Source of the DNA: Enterobacter sp. SA187
GTDB lineage: Bacteria > Pseudomonadota > Gammaproteobacteria > Enterobacterales > Enterobacteriaceae
NCBI RefSeq assembly: GCF_001888805.2
Contig: NZ_CP019113.1
Coordinates: 3,286,001 to 3,350,000 of the forward strand
DNA length: 64,000 nucleotides
Direction of reading: 5' to 3'
The notes beneath the pieces were generated by a model. The model was not told where the DNA came from and did not search any database. It saw only the letters and a list, made by a program, of their open reading frames with translations. A program made the translations under genes and the position numbers. How positions within the stretch are numbered: the stretch's first letter is position 1; every line of letters starts with the position of its first letter. Below, one piece after another: positions 42,030-51,451 of this stretch.

Positions 42030-42142
42030 CGCAATCATGCAGCCACACCATACGTAGGCCGGGTAAGGCGCAGCCGCCACCCGGCACATTCACGCAACCA
42101 CACCATACCCCAGGCCGGGTAAGGCGTAGCCGCCACCCGGCA
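42030..42142. repeat. tandem REP units downstream of the bd-oxidase operon
   Basis: Two REP units in the same orientation (42054-42086 and 42111-42142) each sit in a longer repeated unit of about 57 nt beginning near AGCCACACCATAC. This is tandem duplication of a REP plus spacer, not the usual inverted pair. It lies between the convergent cio operon and rlhA. Confidence 0.85.
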
Positions 42143-42148
42143 ATAACG

Positions 42149-44113
42149 TCAAACTCCTTTGCGTTTCGGCAAGGTCTTCATCAGATCTTCAGGACTCACC
42201 GACGCCACCACGCTGCCCGGATGCGGCATTTTAAGGATACGGTTTTTGATCTTACCCACTACGTGCATCTCACACGGACGGCAGTCAAATTTCAGGGTTA
42301 GCACTTCATCGCCATGCACCAGCTGCATCGGCGTCGCTTTCCAGCTCTTGATCGAACCTTTTGCCTGTTTCGGGCAGAGATTAAACGCAAAACGCAGGCA
42401 GTGTTTGGTGATCATCACCGGCACGTCGCCCTTCTCTTCGTGCGCCTCGTAAGCGGCATCGATCAGCTGTACGCCGTAGCGATGATAAAACGCCCGCGCT
42501 TTGGCGTTATAGACGTTGGCGAGGAATGACAGATGCGTTTCCGGGTACACCGGCGCAGGTACCGCCACCGGTTTACGGCTGCCGCGCTCATAGTTAGCCA
42601 GACGGGCGTCGTCCAGCAGTTCAATGGTTTCACGGCGCAGCTGGTTGAGCAGACTGTTCGGTACAAAGAGCGCACCCGGCAGGTTTACCTGAATATCGCG
42701 CGCGTAGTAACGGGTCTGGCCTAATTTTGCCAGGCCATCCTGCAACTGGTTTAACGCTTTTTCGGCGTTATTGGCCTCATCGAACTGACCGTCCAGCGTA
42801 TGGGTGACGCTGATGCCGTCTTCACAGGTGACGGTGAGGATCAGCTGTTCCTGCCAGCCGCCCAGCTCGATATCCACCGCGATACGGCGTTCGCTGGAGG
42901 TTTTGGTCAGCGCCTGCTGCCAGTTATGGTCGAGGTTGCGGTTCAGCGCCGTATGCGGCTTCACCTTAAACAGATCGGCGGGCATCTCGTTCGGGAAGAC
43001 GCGATAACGGTTTTCGGCGGTTTTCTCCACCGTGTTGGCACGAAAACCTACGATTTCGCGCTTGATCATCACGTTAAGCCCGTCGCCGTTCGCCAGGGGT
43101 TCAGTGACTTCCACATCCAGGTGATCTTTACCCACCCGCAGCACTTCGCCCACCGGCAGGCCGATAAACTTCGGCGAATCAAAGGCCCCAATGTCAGCCT
43201 TACGGGCATTCACAAAATAATCGGTGCTGCCACGGTGGAACGTCTTATCAGTGGACGGAACAAAGAAGTGCTCGGTACGCCCGGCAGAAGAGCGCGCCAG
43301 GTCGCCCCGATCTTCAATGATGGCATCGAGCATCTGCCGGTAATGGGCGGTGATGTTCTTCACGTAGCTCATGTCTTTATAGCGTCCTTCGATTTTGAAG
43401 GAGCGTACACCGGCGTCGATCAGCTGCCCGAGGTTGGCGGTCTGGTCGTTGTCTTTCATCGACAGCAGGTGTTTTTCATAGGACACCACGCGCCCCTGAT
43501 CGTCTTTCAGGGTGTACGGCAGACGGCAGGCCTGCGAGCAGTCGCCGCGGTTGGCGCTGCGCCCGGTCTGGGCATGAGAAATGTAGCACTGGCCGGAGTA
43601 CGCCACGCACAGCGCGCCATGAATGAAAAATTCAATGGTGGCGTCGGTGGCCTGATGGATGGCTTTGATCTGCTGGAGGTCAAGTTCACGTGCCAGCACA
43701 ATCTGTGAGAAGCCGACATCCGAGAGGAATTTGGCTTTTTCAACGCTGCGAATATCGCACTGGGTGCTGGCGTGCAGTTCAATCGGCGGAATATCCAGTT
43801 CCAGCACGCCCATGTCCTGGACGATCAGCGCATCCACGCCGGTCTGGTAGAGATCGGTGATCAGCCGCTGCGCCGGTTCCAGCTCATCATCATGGAGAAT
43901 GGTGTTCAGCGTCACAAACACCTTCGCGCCATAGCGATGGGCAAAAGGCACCAGTTTCGCAATGTCCTGCAAGCTGTTGCTGGCATTGTGGCGGGCACCA
44001 AAGCCGGGGCCGCCGATGTACACCGCATCCGCGCCGTGAAGAATGGCTTCGCGGGCGATGTCGGTATCACGGGCCGGGCTTAATAATTCAAGATGATGGG
44101 ATTGCAGGCGCAT
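42149..44113 (-). CDS. rlhA: 23S rRNA C2501 hydroxylation protein RlhA (YdcP)
   Basis: A 654-residue U32-family protein matching E. coli RlhA throughout (ELLSPARDTDIAREAILHGADAVYIGGPGFGARHNASNS in parts). The conserved cysteine cluster of the family is in GALCVAYSGQCYISH, ANRGDCSQACRLPY, and C-terminal CPKQAKGSIKSWK and FDCRPCEMHV. RlhA is needed for 5-hydroxycytidine formation in 23S rRNA with prephenate- and iron-sulfur-dependent chemistry. The ATG at 44113 fits the E. coli start better than the codon at 44140. Confidence 0.95.
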   Translation of the reverse strand: MRLQSHHLELLSPARDTDIAREAILHGADAVYIGGPGFGARHNASNSLQDIAKLVPFAHRYGAKVFVTLNTILHDDELEPAQRLITDLYQTGVDALIVQDMGVLELDIPPIELHASTQCDIRSVEKAKFLSDVGFSQIVLARELDLQQIKAIHQATDATIEFFIHGALCVAYSGQCYISHAQTGRSANRGDCSQACRLPYTLKDDQGRVVSYEKHLLSMKDNDQTANLGQLIDAGVRSFKIEGRYKDMSYVKNITAHYRQMLDAIIEDRGDLARSSAGRTEHFFVPSTDKTFHRGSTDYFVNARKADIGAFDSPKFIGLPVGEVLRVGKDHLDVEVTEPLANGDGLNVMIKREIVGFRANTVEKTAENRYRVFPNEMPADLFKVKPHTALNRNLDHNWQQALTKTSSERRIAVDIELGGWQEQLILTVTCEDGISVTHTLDGQFDEANNAEKALNQLQDGLAKLGQTRYYARDIQVNLPGALFVPNSLLNQLRRETIELLDDARLANYERGSRKPVAVPAPVYPETHLSFLANVYNAKARAFYHRYGVQLIDAAYEAHEEKGDVPVMITKHCLRFAFNLCPKQAKGSIKSWKATPMQLVHGDEVLTLKFDCRPCEMHVVGKIKNRILKMPHPGSVVASVSPEDLMKTLPKRKGV

Positions 44114-44193
44114 ACGGTCGTCGTTATCCAGGATGGTCAAAATGGCCGCTATTGTAGTGAGAATAGCCCACAGACCAAAACACTTTCCACGCC

Positions 44194-44739
44194 TTAACCG
44201 CGGCTTTTTTCTTTGGGGTAATGGATCAGTGAATGAAAGTGCACGGTCTGCGCGGTGCTGTTGCGATAGGCATGCGCTTTATCCGCCGCAAAACGTACGC
44301 CGCTGTTGGCGCTAATGCTCTGCCACTGGCCGTCGAGACACATCTCCAGCACGCCTGAAATCACCACCACATGTTCAATCACACCGCATTCGTGGGGCGT
44401 GGATTCGCTCAGCGCGCCGGGGGCCAGCGTGATGGAAAACAGATCAAAGTGCAGTTGCGCATCCCAGGGGAACAAGGGCGTGATAACCATCGCCTGCTGG
44501 TCGGGATCGTAGGCCTGGGGCACCATCGTATCGGGCGCGGCAATAAAGGTCGAAAACGGCACGTTCAGGCCGGTGGCGATTTTCCACAGCGTCGCCACCG
44601 TCGGGCTGGACTCGTTGCGCTCAATCTGGCCGAGCATCGCCTTGGATACGCCGGTTTCTTCCGCCAGCCGTGACAAACTCCAGCCCCGCGCCTGACGCAG
44701 GCTTTTCAGCGTCCCGGCCAGATACTGTGTCAGATCCAT
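44194..44739 (-). CDS. sutR: XRE-cupin regulator SutR (YdcN)
   Basis: 181 residues. The HTH (LKSLRQARGWSLSRLAEETGVSKAMLGQIERNESSPTVATLW in parts, residues 12-55) is followed by a cupin (LAPGALSESTPHECGVIEHVVVISGVLEMCLDG). E. coli SutR controls sulfur-utilisation genes. The second of two ATGs (44739) has the better AGGAG spacing and matches the E. coli N-terminus. Divergent from ydcO, with a strong inverted repeat between them. Confidence 0.94.
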   Translation of the reverse strand: MDLTQYLAGTLKSLRQARGWSLSRLAEETGVSKAMLGQIERNESSPTVATLWKIATGLNVPFSTFIAAPDTMVPQAYDPDQQAMVITPLFPWDAQLHFDLFSITLAPGALSESTPHECGVIEHVVVISGVLEMCLDGQWQSISANSGVRFAADKAHAYRNSTAQTVHFHSLIHYPKEKSRG

Positions 44740-44767
44740 CATTTTCTCCTGGTTGCATTACCCGTCG

Positions 44768-44819
44768 CTTGTACGTTATAGCGCACAGTGATAGTTTGTG
44801 CGGACGCTATAACGCACAA
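44768..44819. promoter_or_regulatory. inverted repeat in the sutR-ydcO intergenic region
   Basis: CTTGTACGTTATAGCG at 44768-44783 is repeated inverted as CGCTATAACGCACAAG at 44804-44819. The inner 10 bp (CGTTATAGCG/CGCTATAACG) are exact; one position differs in the outer part. It lies 29 nt upstream of the sutR start and 8 nt before ydcO. Most likely SutR operator half-sites controlling both genes. Confidence 0.65.
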
Positions 44820-44827
44820 GGATCATT

Positions 44828-45994
44828 ATGCGTCCGTTCTCTTTCCCACTCCCCGCGCTGCTCGTGGGTTTTGTTGCGGTGCTGGTCGGTTACGCCAGCT
44901 CGGCGGCCATTATCTGGCAGGCCGCTTCTGCCGCCGGTGCCAGCGAGGCGCAGATCGCCGGCTGGATGACCGCCCTCGGCCTCGCGATGGGCGTCAGTAC
45001 GCTGGCGCTCACCCTATGGTACCGCGTTCCGCTGCTCACCGCATGGTCCACGCCCGGCGCGGCGCTGCTGGCGACCAGCCTGCACGGGGTAAGCATTAAC
45101 GAAGCGGTAGGCGTTTTTATTTTCGCCAATGCGCTGATCCTGCTGTGCGGCCTCACCGGCTTATTTGCACGGCTGATGAAAATTATTCCCCATTCGCTGG
45201 CTGCCGCCATGCTGGGCGGCATCTTACTGCGTTTTGGCCTGCAAGCCTTCAGGAATATTGAGGGACACTTTTTATTGTGCGGCAGTATGCTACTGGCGTG
45301 GATGCTGGGCAAGGCGTTCGCGCCCCGCTACGCCATCGTCGGCACGCTGCTGGCGGGGATTGTCGCCGCATGGGCTTCAGGTGACGTTGTCACTTATGGA
45401 CTGCATTTTAACCCGGTCATGCCGGAATTTATCGCCCCGCAGTTCAGCCTGACCACCCTTATCAGCATCGGCATTCCTTTTTTCCTCGTCACCATGGCAT
45501 CGCAAAACGCGCCTGGCGTGGCGACCTTTCAGGCGGCGGGCTATCAGGTTCCCGTTTCGCCGCTGATGATTTTTACCGGCGGGTTAACGGTACTGCTGTC
45601 GGGTTTCGGCGCGTTTTCGGTGTGCATTGGCGCGATCAGCGCGGCGGTGTGTCTCAGCCCGGATGCGCATCCGGACGCCAGTAAACGCTGGCTGGCTGCA
45701 ATGGCTGCCGGAGGGTTTTATCTGCTGGCGGGGATTTTTGGCGGTTCCATTACCGCGCTGATGACGGCGCTGCCGGTGAGCTGGATCCAGACGCTGGCGG
45801 GGCTGGCGCTGCTCGGCACCTTCAGCGGCAGCCTGTATCAGGCGCTGGCGCATCCCCGTGAGCGTGACGCGGCCATTGTCACCTTTCTGATCACCGCCAG
45901 CGGCATTACGCTGCTCGGCATCGGCTCCGCCTTCTGGGGATTGATTATCGGCGGCGCATGCTACGCCCTGCTGTCACGCGCGGCGCGCGCGTAG
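44828..45994 (+). CDS. ydcO: BenE-family inner-membrane transporter YdcO
   Basis: A 388-residue transporter of the benzoate/H+ symporter (BenE) family with 10-12 helices, e.g. LPALLVGFVAVLVGYASSAAI, PLLTAWSTPGAALLATS and TMASQNAPGVATFQAAGY. It matches E. coli YdcO; substrate unproven. Expressed divergently from sutR. Its last 21 nt overlap the convergent AraC-type gene. Confidence 0.92.
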   Translation: MRPFSFPLPALLVGFVAVLVGYASSAAIIWQAASAAGASEAQIAGWMTALGLAMGVSTLALTLWYRVPLLTAWSTPGAALLATSLHGVSINEAVGVFIFANALILLCGLTGLFARLMKIIPHSLAAAMLGGILLRFGLQAFRNIEGHFLLCGSMLLAWMLGKAFAPRYAIVGTLLAGIVAAWASGDVVTYGLHFNPVMPEFIAPQFSLTTLISIGIPFFLVTMASQNAPGVATFQAAGYQVPVSPLMIFTGGLTVLLSGFGAFSVCIGAISAAVCLSPDAHPDASKRWLAAMAAGGFYLLAGIFGGSITALMTALPVSWIQTLAGLALLGTFSGSLYQALAHPRERDAAIVTFLITASGITLLGIGSAFWGLIIGGACYALLSRAARA

Positions 45995-46846
45995 CTGCGA
46001 AGGCGTTATACCGGTGACGCTTTTAAAGCGGTTGCTGAAATGGCTGGCGGAGTTAAAGCCGCAGGCCAGCGCAATATCGGTCAGGGAGCTGTCGCTGTAG
46101 CGCACCATCTGCTCGGCCTGCGCCATGCGGCGCTGCATCACATACTGGTGCGGCGCCAGCCCCATCGACTGGCGGAACATGCGCGCGAAATGGAATTCGC
46201 TTAATGCCGCTTCGGCGGCCAGATCCGCCAGCGTCAGCGGTTGCGCGAGGCTGGCGTCAATATAGGCCAGGACGTTGCGTAATACCGACGGCGACAGCCC
46301 GCCGGTGACGGTCGGCAGCCGCCAGCGCACGTTGCTGTAGTGCTGCACCAGATGGGTTAACAGTAAGGTTGAGGCGGTGCTCAGCGTCAGCTGATTCGCC
46401 TGCTGCTGCCAGTCGCAGCCGAGCAGAAAATGACGGTACAGCGCGGTGATCTGCGCGTCTTCGCCAAACATCTGTTCGTTCAGGGTTAAGGATGCGGGAC
46501 GGCGATCCCAGATTTGCTCGCTGACCGTACGCAGATGCGCATCGGTACAGTAGAGATGCACAAAGGAGAGGTCGTCGCGAATATCCCAGCTGGATTCGCT
46601 GTCGGTCGGCATCAGGCAGAAACGATCAGGGCCGCCGCCATTCTTCCAGCCGCCGGAGGTTTTGTGATAGCTCTCGTAACCGTCGGCGATGTACAGGCTC
46701 AGCGTGTGGTGATCGCAATACTGGGTGATGTTATCGCGCGTGTTAGACCAGGCGGCCAGCTGCATACCGGTATTAAGCGCCACCGAATCATGCAGCACCG
46801 CATTGTGATTGCGCAGATTTTCAAACGCCCGATAAGTTTCCGCCAT
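45974..46846 (-). CDS. AraC-family transcriptional regulator
   Basis: 290 residues with an N-terminal sensor and C-terminal AraC DNA-binding domain: two HTHs at LTLADLAAEAALSEFHFARMFRQSMGLAPHQYV and SLTDIALACGFNSASHFSNRFKSVTGITPSQLR (each read in parts). The ATG at 46846 is chosen over a TTG at 46861. It is divergent from the EamA transporter gene at 47021, a probable target. Neither gene is at this position in K-12. Confidence 0.87.
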   Translation of the reverse strand: MAETYRAFENLRNHNAVLHDSVALNTGMQLAAWSNTRDNITQYCDHHTLSLYIADGYESYHKTSGGWKNGGGPDRFCLMPTDSESSWDIRDDLSFVHLYCTDAHLRTVSEQIWDRRPASLTLNEQMFGEDAQITALYRHFLLGCDWQQQANQLTLSTASTLLLTHLVQHYSNVRWRLPTVTGGLSPSVLRNVLAYIDASLAQPLTLADLAAEAALSEFHFARMFRQSMGLAPHQYVMQRRMAQAEQMVRYSDSSLTDIALACGFNSASHFSNRFKSVTGITPSQLRARRA

Positions 46847-47020
46847 AACGCCGCTTAACAAATGATTAACCAGATCCGCAGTTTACCCGCCTTCCCCGCA
46901 TATTGTCCCGCCGCCCGATAAAAAAGCGCAAGAATTTGCAAGTTGACCGCAATACGGTGCAAGCCGCGGGCGAAATGCCACGCCAGAATCAGCAGCAGGT
47001 CAACCGAGAAGAGATAAAAC

Positions 47021-47929
47021 ATGAACGCATTATTGTATTGCCTGGTAGTGGTGATCTGGGGCACCACCTGGATCGCCATCTTTTTACAACAGGGCAGCGT
47101 CCCGGCACCGGTTTCTATATTCTGGCGCTTTGCGCTGGCGACCCTGGTCATCATGACGACGCTTATTGTGTGGCGGCGTTTGCGGCCGCTGGCGCGACGC
47201 GATCACTTGTTTTGCCTGTTGCAGGGCGGCTGCGTGTTCGGCTTTAACTTCTGGTGTTTTTATACCGCGGCGGCATGGATCAATACCGGGCTGGAGTCGG
47301 TGATCTTCTCCATGGCGGTGCTGTTTAACGCCATCAACAGCTTTTTGTTTTTCGGTAACCGGCCACCTGCCCGCTTTTACCTGGCAGCGCTGCTGGGACT
47401 GTGCGGTATTGTGGCCCTGTTCTGGCACGATCTGGTCGCCACCGATATGAGCAGTACGCTGCTGATGGGTATCGGCTTGTCGGCGCTCGGCACCCTGGGG
47501 TTTTCGATGGGCAATATGATCAGTCTGCGCCATCAGCGTAACGGGCTGGAAACCATGACCACCAACGCCTGGGCGATGCTCTACGGCACGCTGATTATGG
47601 GCGGGATTGCGCTGGTGCGCGGCGACGATTTTACCCCAGACTGGACGCTCTCTTACCTCGGCGCGCTGGTCTACCTGGCGCTGTTTGGCTCGGTAATCGG
47701 CTTCGGCGCGTACTTCACGCTGGTCGGACGCATCGGCCCCAGCAAAGCGGCATACAGCACCCTGCTGTTTCCGCTGGTCGCCCTGACCATCTCCACCCTG
47801 TATGAGGGTTATGTCTGGCATCTGAATGCAGTGTGCGGACTGGCGCTGATCCTGGTGGGCAATCTGGTGATGTTCGCCCGCCCGGAAAAGTGGTTTACCG
47901 GCAGGGGCTGGCGGGTGAAACAGGCATAA
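47021..47929 (+). CDS. EamA/DMT-family transporter
   Basis: A 302-residue two-repeat EamA protein with ten helices (e.g. NALLYCLVVVIWGTTWIAIF, LGSVIGFGAYFTLVGRIGPSKAAYS). Such carriers usually export metabolites or amino acids; substrate unknown. 174 nt separate it from the divergent AraC regulator. A terminator follows. Confidence 0.88.
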   Translation: MNALLYCLVVVIWGTTWIAIFLQQGSVPAPVSIFWRFALATLVIMTTLIVWRRLRPLARRDHLFCLLQGGCVFGFNFWCFYTAAAWINTGLESVIFSMAVLFNAINSFLFFGNRPPARFYLAALLGLCGIVALFWHDLVATDMSSTLLMGIGLSALGTLGFSMGNMISLRHQRNGLETMTTNAWAMLYGTLIMGGIALVRGDDFTPDWTLSYLGALVYLALFGSVIGFGAYFTLVGRIGPSKAAYSTLLFPLVALTISTLYEGYVWHLNAVCGLALILVGNLVMFARPEKWFTGRGWRVKQA

Positions 47930-47933
47930 AACT

Positions 47934-47957
47934 GCGCCACCGGTCGGTGGCGCGCGG
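47934..47957. terminator. terminator between the EamA gene and ydcL
   Basis: GCGCCACCG-GT-CGGTGGCGC (8-9-bp stem) is followed by GCGGTTTTACTTTTT on the plus strand and GCAGTTTTA on the minus strand. It lies between convergent genes and can serve both. Confidence 0.75.
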
Positions 47958-47959
47958 TT

Positions 47960-48628
47960 TTACTTTTTGTTGAGATCGAACATGGTGGCGTCGGTCGCCA
48001 TGTCGTCAACCACCTGTTTTAAGGTTTCGACGGTCATCGGCGTGCTTTCATTGTTGAGATCTTTCCCTTCGCCCTTACGCACCACTTTCAGCACCGGTTT
48101 ATTGGTGGCGGCGTCAATCAGTTCGCCTTCAAAATAGAGATGCGTGTCCATGGTACGGTGCCCGGTGGCGGCCTGCGTCCCGGCGACCAGCAGCGCGACG
48201 GGCACCACTTCATAGAACTGTAGCCCTTCTTTGCTGGAATTCACCCCGGTGATCGCCCCGCGGAAAATCAGGCTGTGCGCGCCGGGCGACGTCACCAGCG
48301 GTTTACGCTGTCCGATGGCAGGTTTCAGTTTGCTGTTGGTGTAGTTCAGCAGACCATCCAGCGTTTGCTGCCCGATTTGCGAGGTCGGTTTTGCCACCGG
48401 ATAGTAAGTCACCGGATGATAAATAATGCTGTCGTACTGGTTGGGATCAAAATTGGGATCCACCCAACGCAAAACAGGTTTACCCGATGCGGAGGTGGTT
48501 TGCTGCAAGCCAGAATAATCTTTCAAAAACCCGGAATAGTTATCAGGCTCCGCCACTTTCGACGCACAGCCTGCCAGGGTGAGCAGGCCTGTAAGCACTG
48601 CAACTTTAAATAAAGTATGAGTACGCAT
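47960..48628 (-). CDS. ydcL: DUF3313 lipoprotein YdcL
   Basis: 222 residues with signal and lipobox LLTLAGC, then serine-alanine, matching E. coli YdcL from end to end (YSGFLKDYSGL, SLIFRGAITGVNSSKEGLQFYEVVPVAL in parts, GEGKDLNNESTPM). Predicted outer-membrane lipoprotein; function unknown. In K-12 it lies between tehB and ydcO as here, but without the AraC/EamA pair. Confidence 0.92.
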   Translation of the reverse strand: MRTHTLFKVAVLTGLLTLAGCASKVAEPDNYSGFLKDYSGLQQTTSASGKPVLRWVDPNFDPNQYDSIIYHPVTYYPVAKPTSQIGQQTLDGLLNYTNSKLKPAIGQRKPLVTSPGAHSLIFRGAITGVNSSKEGLQFYEVVPVALLVAGTQAATGHRTMDTHLYFEGELIDAATNKPVLKVVRKGEGKDLNNESTPMTVETLKQVVDDMATDATMFDLNKK

Positions 48629-48728
48629 AATAAGATCTCAGTTAGTGCACATATGCACAGGTGGTTATAGCAAAACCATTGTGTCGCTGTTGTGACTAAA
48701 AGAGGCGTGGCGCACATTTCAGGCAAAT

Positions 48729-48749
48729 AAAAAACCCGGCGTCAGGCCG
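48729..48749 (-). terminator. rho-independent terminator of tehAB
   Basis: On the minus strand CCCGGC-CTGAC-GCCGGG is followed by a run of six T, 13 nt after the tehB stop. Confidence 0.88.
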
Positions 48750-48761
48750 GGTAATTTATGC

Positions 48762-49358
48762 TCAGGCGGCTTTACGCGCCAGCAGCGTGGCGAAGCGCAG
48801 TTTAATGCGGTTGCCATTCGCGTCGGTGCGGTGTAATTCCCCCGGATTTTCATTGTATTTCACGATCTCCCAGCCGTCGTAATAGTTGCGCAGTTCACCT
48901 TCTTTAAAGGCAAACGGGAAGCCGACATTGCACGGAAAATCTTCGGTATCCATGGCGGCGACAATCAGGTTGTAGCCCCCCGGCACGGTGCAGCGCTGCA
49001 TATTGGCAATCAGCCCCGGAATAGTCTGCGGCTCAAGGAACATCATCACCACGGTGGACAAAATAAAATCGTAGTCGCCATCGAAGGTCAGCGCGTTCAG
49101 ATCCTGAATAGCAATCTCAAGGTTATCCAGCCCTTCCGCCGCTTTGATGCGTTGCAGATTAGCAATGCTGTTGGGGTTTTTATCCCAGGCCGTTACGTTA
49201 AAGCCTTTTGCCGCCAGCCAGACGCTGTTGCGCCCGTTGCCACAGCCCAGATCCAGGGTTTTACCCGGTGGGATCATCGCCCCGGCTTCCAGCACTTCGG
49301 AATGGGTACGGGTCAGGCCGTATTTCTCAGTAAAATAGTTTTCATCGCGAGTGGTCAT
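48762..49358 (-). CDS. tehB: tellurite methyltransferase TehB
   Basis: A 198-residue SAM-dependent methyltransferase. Motif I is LDLGCGNGRNSVW (residues 36-48), the acidic residue follows in VTAWDKN, and the post-motif block is FILSTVVMMFLEPQ. It matches E. coli TehB, which volatilises or detoxifies tellurite with SAM. Its ATG overlaps the tehA stop region by one base. Also acts on selenium compounds in vitro (from memory). Confidence 0.95.
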   Translation of the reverse strand: MTTRDENYFTEKYGLTRTHSEVLEAGAMIPPGKTLDLGCGNGRNSVWLAAKGFNVTAWDKNPNSIANLQRIKAAEGLDNLEIAIQDLNALTFDGDYDFILSTVVMMFLEPQTIPGLIANMQRCTVPGGYNLIVAAMDTEDFPCNVGFPFAFKEGELRNYYDGWEIVKYNENPGELHRTDANGNRIKLRFATLLARKAA

Positions 49359-50359
49359 TATTCATCCTTAGCGTTAATTAATTGTGCCGGGTCGACGCGG
49401 ATCAGCAGTTTGCCCTGAAATAACAGCATCAGGGTTTTGATCCCCAGTAGCACTATGATCAGGTTACAGAACACAAACAGCGGCAGCGCCAGCGTGTGAA
49501 AGAATCCCGCGCCCGCGCTGTGCCCCAGATGTAATCCGGTTGTGGCCAGCGCCGACACGCCGAACGAAAAGCTCCAGAAGGTGGCGTTAAACGGCTGCGA
49601 CAGATACCAGGGGATCAGCCGCAGCATAAACAGCAGTTGCAGCAGACCATAGCCAAACAGCATTTTGGCGAAGGTGTCCGCCTCGCCGCCGTTGACGCTA
49701 AACCAGGCGCTACAGGCGACCAGCGCGGGCGCAAGCTGGATGCCGAGGGACGTGCGCATGGCGACGGGCAGCTCCCCGGCGCTGCGCAGCCGGTGAAGGA
49801 TCGCCGGTTCAAGGCTGAGCCAGGAGAAGACGCCGGCCCCTAAAAACACCAGCCCGGCGTCATGAAAACCGAGCGCGCCGCAGGCCATGGCGCTGATAAA
49901 GTTATTCGCCACCGTCGGCAGATACAGCCCCGGCGTGGTGGCGTCCTGCGGATGACGGCCACGCCAGAGGCCTGCGGATTGCCAGGCGGCATAGGTTAGC
50001 TGCACCGTCACCCCGACGATAAACAGTCCCAGCGCCAGCGCGCGCCACCAGGGCACCATGCCGATGGCCACCAGCATGGTGGTCGCCGGAAAGAGGCTCA
50101 CAAAGCTGCTCTGCACCGGATGACGCATCTCCCGCAAAACGCTGTACGGATAGCGCGCCAGTCGCCACAGAAATGCCAGCGTCAGCAACGCCCAGATACA
50201 GGTCGCCAGCGCGACCAGCCCGTCGCCAATGACGTGGCTGACCGGCCAGATAGTGCTGGCATAACGCCAGGCGAAGCCCATGCCGATAATCCCCAGCACC
50301 ATCCCGAAATAACCGGCGGGCAAATGCAGCACTTTTTTGCTAACAATTCGGTTACACAT
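49358..50359 (-). CDS. tehA: TehA, tellurite-resistance/dicarboxylate transporter-family channel
   Basis: A 333-residue, ten-helix protein of the TDT/SLAC1 family. The core blocks LPAGYFGMVLGIIGMGFAWRYAS, TTPGLYLPTVANNFISAMACGALG and SLGIQLAPALVACSAW (each in parts) match E. coli TehA. The E. coli protein begins a few residues upstream of LPAGYFG, so the ATG at 50359 is plausible. Operon with tehB. Confidence 0.94.
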   Translation of the reverse strand: MCNRIVSKKVLHLPAGYFGMVLGIIGMGFAWRYASTIWPVSHVIGDGLVALATCIWALLTLAFLWRLARYPYSVLREMRHPVQSSFVSLFPATTMLVAIGMVPWWRALALGLFIVGVTVQLTYAAWQSAGLWRGRHPQDATTPGLYLPTVANNFISAMACGALGFHDAGLVFLGAGVFSWLSLEPAILHRLRSAGELPVAMRTSLGIQLAPALVACSAWFSVNGGEADTFAKMLFGYGLLQLLFMLRLIPWYLSQPFNATFWSFSFGVSALATTGLHLGHSAGAGFFHTLALPLFVFCNLIIVLLGIKTLMLLFQGKLLIRVDPAQLINAKDE

Positions 50360-50470
50360 TTTGTTGAATTTTTAAATGATATTTGAAATACATTTTATGG
50401 AAATTCGCGCCAGATAGCCAGTGACGTAAATTTTGCTACGCTCAGTGAAGGCTTCTGCGGAATAACCAAG

Positions 50471-51451
50471 ATGAATAAATATCGTCTCAGCGATGAGTGC
50501 CGCACGTTCAGCTATCAGGACGGCGTGGAAAAGCGCAGCATCAGTCTGCGCCAGATTATAGCCTTTACCGAATTTAACGATGTGACGGCCGGGACGCCCG
50601 GCGGCTGGATCGATGATGAAAGCGTGCTTTCTCAGCACGGCGACTGCTGGATCTACGATGAAAACAGCCTCGCTTTTGACGGCTGCCAGATCCGCGATAA
50701 CGCCCGTATTACCGGCGCGTGCATTCTGCGTCATAACGCAGAGATCAGCGATAACGCCTGGGTGGACGCCGCGGAAATCAGCCATGGGGCGAGGCTGTGC
50801 GGTACGGTGCTGGTTCAGGCGTCAAGGGTGCGCGGCGACTGTGACATCGCCGATGAAGCGCGGGTGCTTAACGGCAGCGACGTCATTGCCGCCCGCGGTC
50901 TGACGCCCGACCAGCACCAGCGATTGCGTATCTTCCAGCGCGCTACCGTCAGTCGCTCCCGCGTGGTGCATCAGGCGCAAATCTACGGTGACGCCATCGT
51001 CAACGATGCTTTTATCGAGCACCGCGCTGAGGTGTTTGATTTCGCCCTGCTGGAAGGCAATGAAGAAAATAACGTCTGGGTGTGCGACTGCGCCAAAGTT
51101 TACGGCCATGCGCGGGTGGTGGCAGGCAGTGAGGAAGACGCCATTCCGACGCTGCGCTACAGCGCGCAGGTGGCGGAACATGCGGTAGTGGAAGGCAACT
51201 GTGTGCTCAAACATCACGTGCTGGTCGGCGGTCACGCATGGCTGCACGGCGGCCCGATCCTGCTGGATAACAAAGTCATTATTCAGGGCGAGGCGAAAAT
51301 CAGCGGCAATGTCCTGATCGAGCAGCAGGTGGAGATCAGCGGTACCGTCAATATCTCAGGCCAGGCGGACGGTGGCATTCACCTGCGCGGACCAAAGGTG
51401 CTGAACGGCGCGGAGCATATCACCCGCACGCCGCTTATCGGCTCACTGTGA
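50471..51451 (+). CDS. ydcK: left-handed beta-helix protein YdcK
   Basis: A 326-residue cytoplasmic protein of repeated hexapeptide turns (e.g. CQIRDNARITGACILRHNAEISDNAW in parts, VIIQGEAKISGNVLIEQQVEISGTV in parts), as in E. coli YdcK. No acyltransferase catalytic histidine can be assigned. Divergent from tehA; its 3' end overlaps rimL by 9 nt. Confidence 0.92.
   Translation: MNKYRLSDECRTFSYQDGVEKRSISLRQIIAFTEFNDVTAGTPGGWIDDESVLSQHGDCWIYDENSLAFDGCQIRDNARITGACILRHNAEISDNAWVDAAEISHGARLCGTVLVQASRVRGDCDIADEARVLNGSDVIAARGLTPDQHQRLRIFQRATVSRSRVVHQAQIYGDAIVNDAFIEHRAEVFDFALLEGNEENNVWVCDCAKVYGHARVVAGSEEDAIPTLRYSAQVAEHAVVEGNCVLKHHVLVGGHAWLHGGPILLDNKVIIQGEAKISGNVLIEQQVEISGTVNISGQADGGIHLRGPKVLNGAEHITRTPLIGSL

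Noticed and set aside
42800..43708. 302-codon frame opposite rlhA
   Set aside because: rlhA matches its E. coli orthologue throughout; the opposite frame is a shadow.
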